Assembly: GCA_900552095.1 (NCBI GenBank)
Contig: URYM01000022.1
Span: 1-14,781 of the forward strand
Reading direction: 5' to 3'
From: an uncultured Blautia sp.
GTDB lineage: Bacteria > Bacillota > Clostridia > Lachnospirales > Lachnospiraceae
DNA: 14,781 bases
The notes beneath the pieces were generated by a model, which saw nothing but the letters and a program-made list of their open reading frames with translations, was not told the DNA's origin and ran no database searches. The translations under genes and the position numbers were made by a program. The stretch's first letter is position 1. Every line of letters starts with the position of its first letter. Shown one piece after another: positions 13,823 through 14,781 of this stretch.

Positions 13823-14733
13823 TTAATAGTAAAATTTCAGTAAAATATTTTGTGGATAATCACCAAAGTGCTCGCCAAAGATGTTCATACCTCCCGCATG
13901 CTCCGCCTCCTCTGCGATTCCCAGACGCACAGAAATATAAGGAAGCTCTGCCAGGCGGTAATCCTCCAGCCGAATATCCGACACCCTTTCCCCGTCCAGA
14001 CAGGTTCCCTCCGGCTTCAGCGTCCAGGTCTTCAGACACCCATACTGAGTCTTTGTCACCGGCCACCACTGCGGACTGTATTTCCCCCTTCGTCCGCCAA
14101 AATCACTGGGACAGTTCCAGGTTCCCGCACAGATCCCGTTGACCCAGAGCGTCAGATCTGACGGACAGTTAAGATCATAATCCGACACCTCAGAGCAAAG
14201 TTCCGCCGAGATCTCCACCTGTTCCACTTTATTGTTCAGAAGAAAGGCATTGGGGAAACGGTATTCCACATATCCCTTTCCCAGCCACAGAAGCTGCGCC
14301 TCTGTCCTCCCCGGATTATAAAAACACCGGGGCTCATCCTCCTCATCGATCAGCCCGTCCGGTCCCACGATCCCGCAGGTGGGCTCCGCCTGATAATCTA
14401 CAAAATTCCCGATCGGCATGGAGATCGTCTCAACCCTCTTTCCCGCATTTTCCGAAGCGCACAGATCAATGGATATTCCGCCGCCCACTGCAGAACAGAT
14501 CTTCATCGATCCTCTGGTTCCGGGTTTGAGGCTGGTCTTTAAAAGGCCTGCCTCCTCCAGGATCCGCACATGATTTGCCGCGGAGGAAGGCGGAAGTTCC
14601 AGCCGTTCTGCAATCTCATTTACATTCAGGTTCTGATACTCAAGAAGTTTTAAAATGTCGATGCGCACCTGAGATGACAGTGCCTTCCCCAGTTTTACCA
14701 GTTCTTCTCCCCGGGTCAGACTGAACTTACGAT
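13823..14733 (-). CDS. ArsR-type winged-helix regulator with large C-terminal domain, 5'-truncated
   Basis: The reading frame stays open to the end of genuine sequence. Upstream of the internal GTG at 14668, codons encode KLGKALSSQ and then VRIDILKLLEYQ, the normal first helices of an ArsR fold. The true start is therefore beyond position 14733, and about 302 residues are visible. The winged helix continues with NEIAERLELPPSSAANHVRI (recognition helix) and an EEAGLL turn. The remaining 220 or so residues are rich in Trp, Gly and beta-forming residues and do not look like a DNA-binding or metal-site ArsR. They resemble a ligand-binding beta-rich domain, but I cannot name it. No terminator follows, so transcripts may run into galK 106 bases away. 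Its regulated genes may lie off the contig. Confidence 0.8.
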
Positions 14734-14781
14734 CTGTCTCTTATACACATCTCCGAGCCCACGAGACCGTACTAGATCTCG
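14734..14781 (+). other. Illumina Nextera adapter read-through (not genomic)
   Basis: The 19-base Tn5 mosaic end CTGTCTCTTATACACATCT occupies 14734-14752 exactly. It is followed by the Nextera read-2 adapter tail CCGAGCCCACGAGAC (14753-14767), an 8-base i7 index CGTACTAG (14768-14775, which I recall as the N702 index) and ATCTCG, the first bases of the P7 tail. This is library adapter left on the contig end by incomplete trimming. Any annotation crossing 14733 is an artefact. Confidence 0.98.

Noticed and set aside
13823..14668. Start of the ArsR-type gene at the GTG at 14668
   Set aside because: The frame is open upstream and encodes the expected first helix of the winged-helix domain (LVKLGKALSSQ), so the GTG is an internal valine.
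1..14733. CRISPR arrays, tRNA or rRNA genes, insertion sequences
   Set aside because: I saw no regularly spaced repeats, no tRNA or rRNA-like sequence and no transposase frame; the only tandem repeats are the short operator-like ones at 5466-5547.
14734..14752. Tn5 transposon end
   Set aside because: The 19-base mosaic end is the engineered Nextera version and is followed directly by library adapter and index, so it is not a natural mobile element.

Overview
The window is a 14.8 kb contig from a low- to mid-GC anaerobic Firmicute, most likely a gut Lachnospiraceae; the genus cannot be resolved by eye. The reasons are strong AGGAGG ribosome sites before almost every gene, sigma-A-like promoters, intrinsic terminators with long U-tracts, an anaerobic sulfatase-maturing enzyme, and Clostridia-style PTS, galK-galE and FecBCD clusters. 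Every recognised gene lies on the minus strand, so transcription runs right to left. Only 1-14733 is genome: 14734-14781 is an Illumina Nextera adapter read-through, and the rightmost gene is cut there.

Right to left: (a) 13823-14733, a 5'-truncated ArsR-type regulator with a large C-terminal domain. (b) 11491-13716, galK-galE, with a good promoter, a palindromic operator candidate and a strong terminator. (c) 7560-11300, a FecBCD-type metal-complex or corrinoid ABC importer (binding lipoprotein, permease, ATPase) with a SAM-dependent methyltransferase gene between the binding protein and the permease, closed by a terminator. (d) 634-7410, a sulfated-carbohydrate locus: anaerobic sulfatase maturase, DeoR-family regulator, ascorbate(Ula)-type PTS IIC, IIB, cytoplasmic Cys-type sulfatase, PTS IIA and two half-size CHR-family transporters. 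(e) 214-585, a glyoxalase/VOC enzyme with its own promoter and terminator. (f) 1-140, the AT-rich edge with a near-perfect cre/LacI-type operator, probably belonging to a gene beyond the left end.

The most interesting part is (d). All the parts fit one route. The PTS imports and phosphorylates a sulfated sugar or sugar acid. The radical-SAM maturase converts the sulfatase active-site cysteine to formylglycine. The sulfatase, which has no signal peptide, removes sulfate inside the cell. The CHR pair could then export the released sulfate. Two tandem pairs of a 10-bp repeat (consensus TTTYWGWCWA) upstream of the IIC gene, and a perfect palindrome with the same core upstream of the maturase gene, suggest that the DeoR protein controls both transcription units. 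The substrate, and the role of the CHR proteins, are inference.
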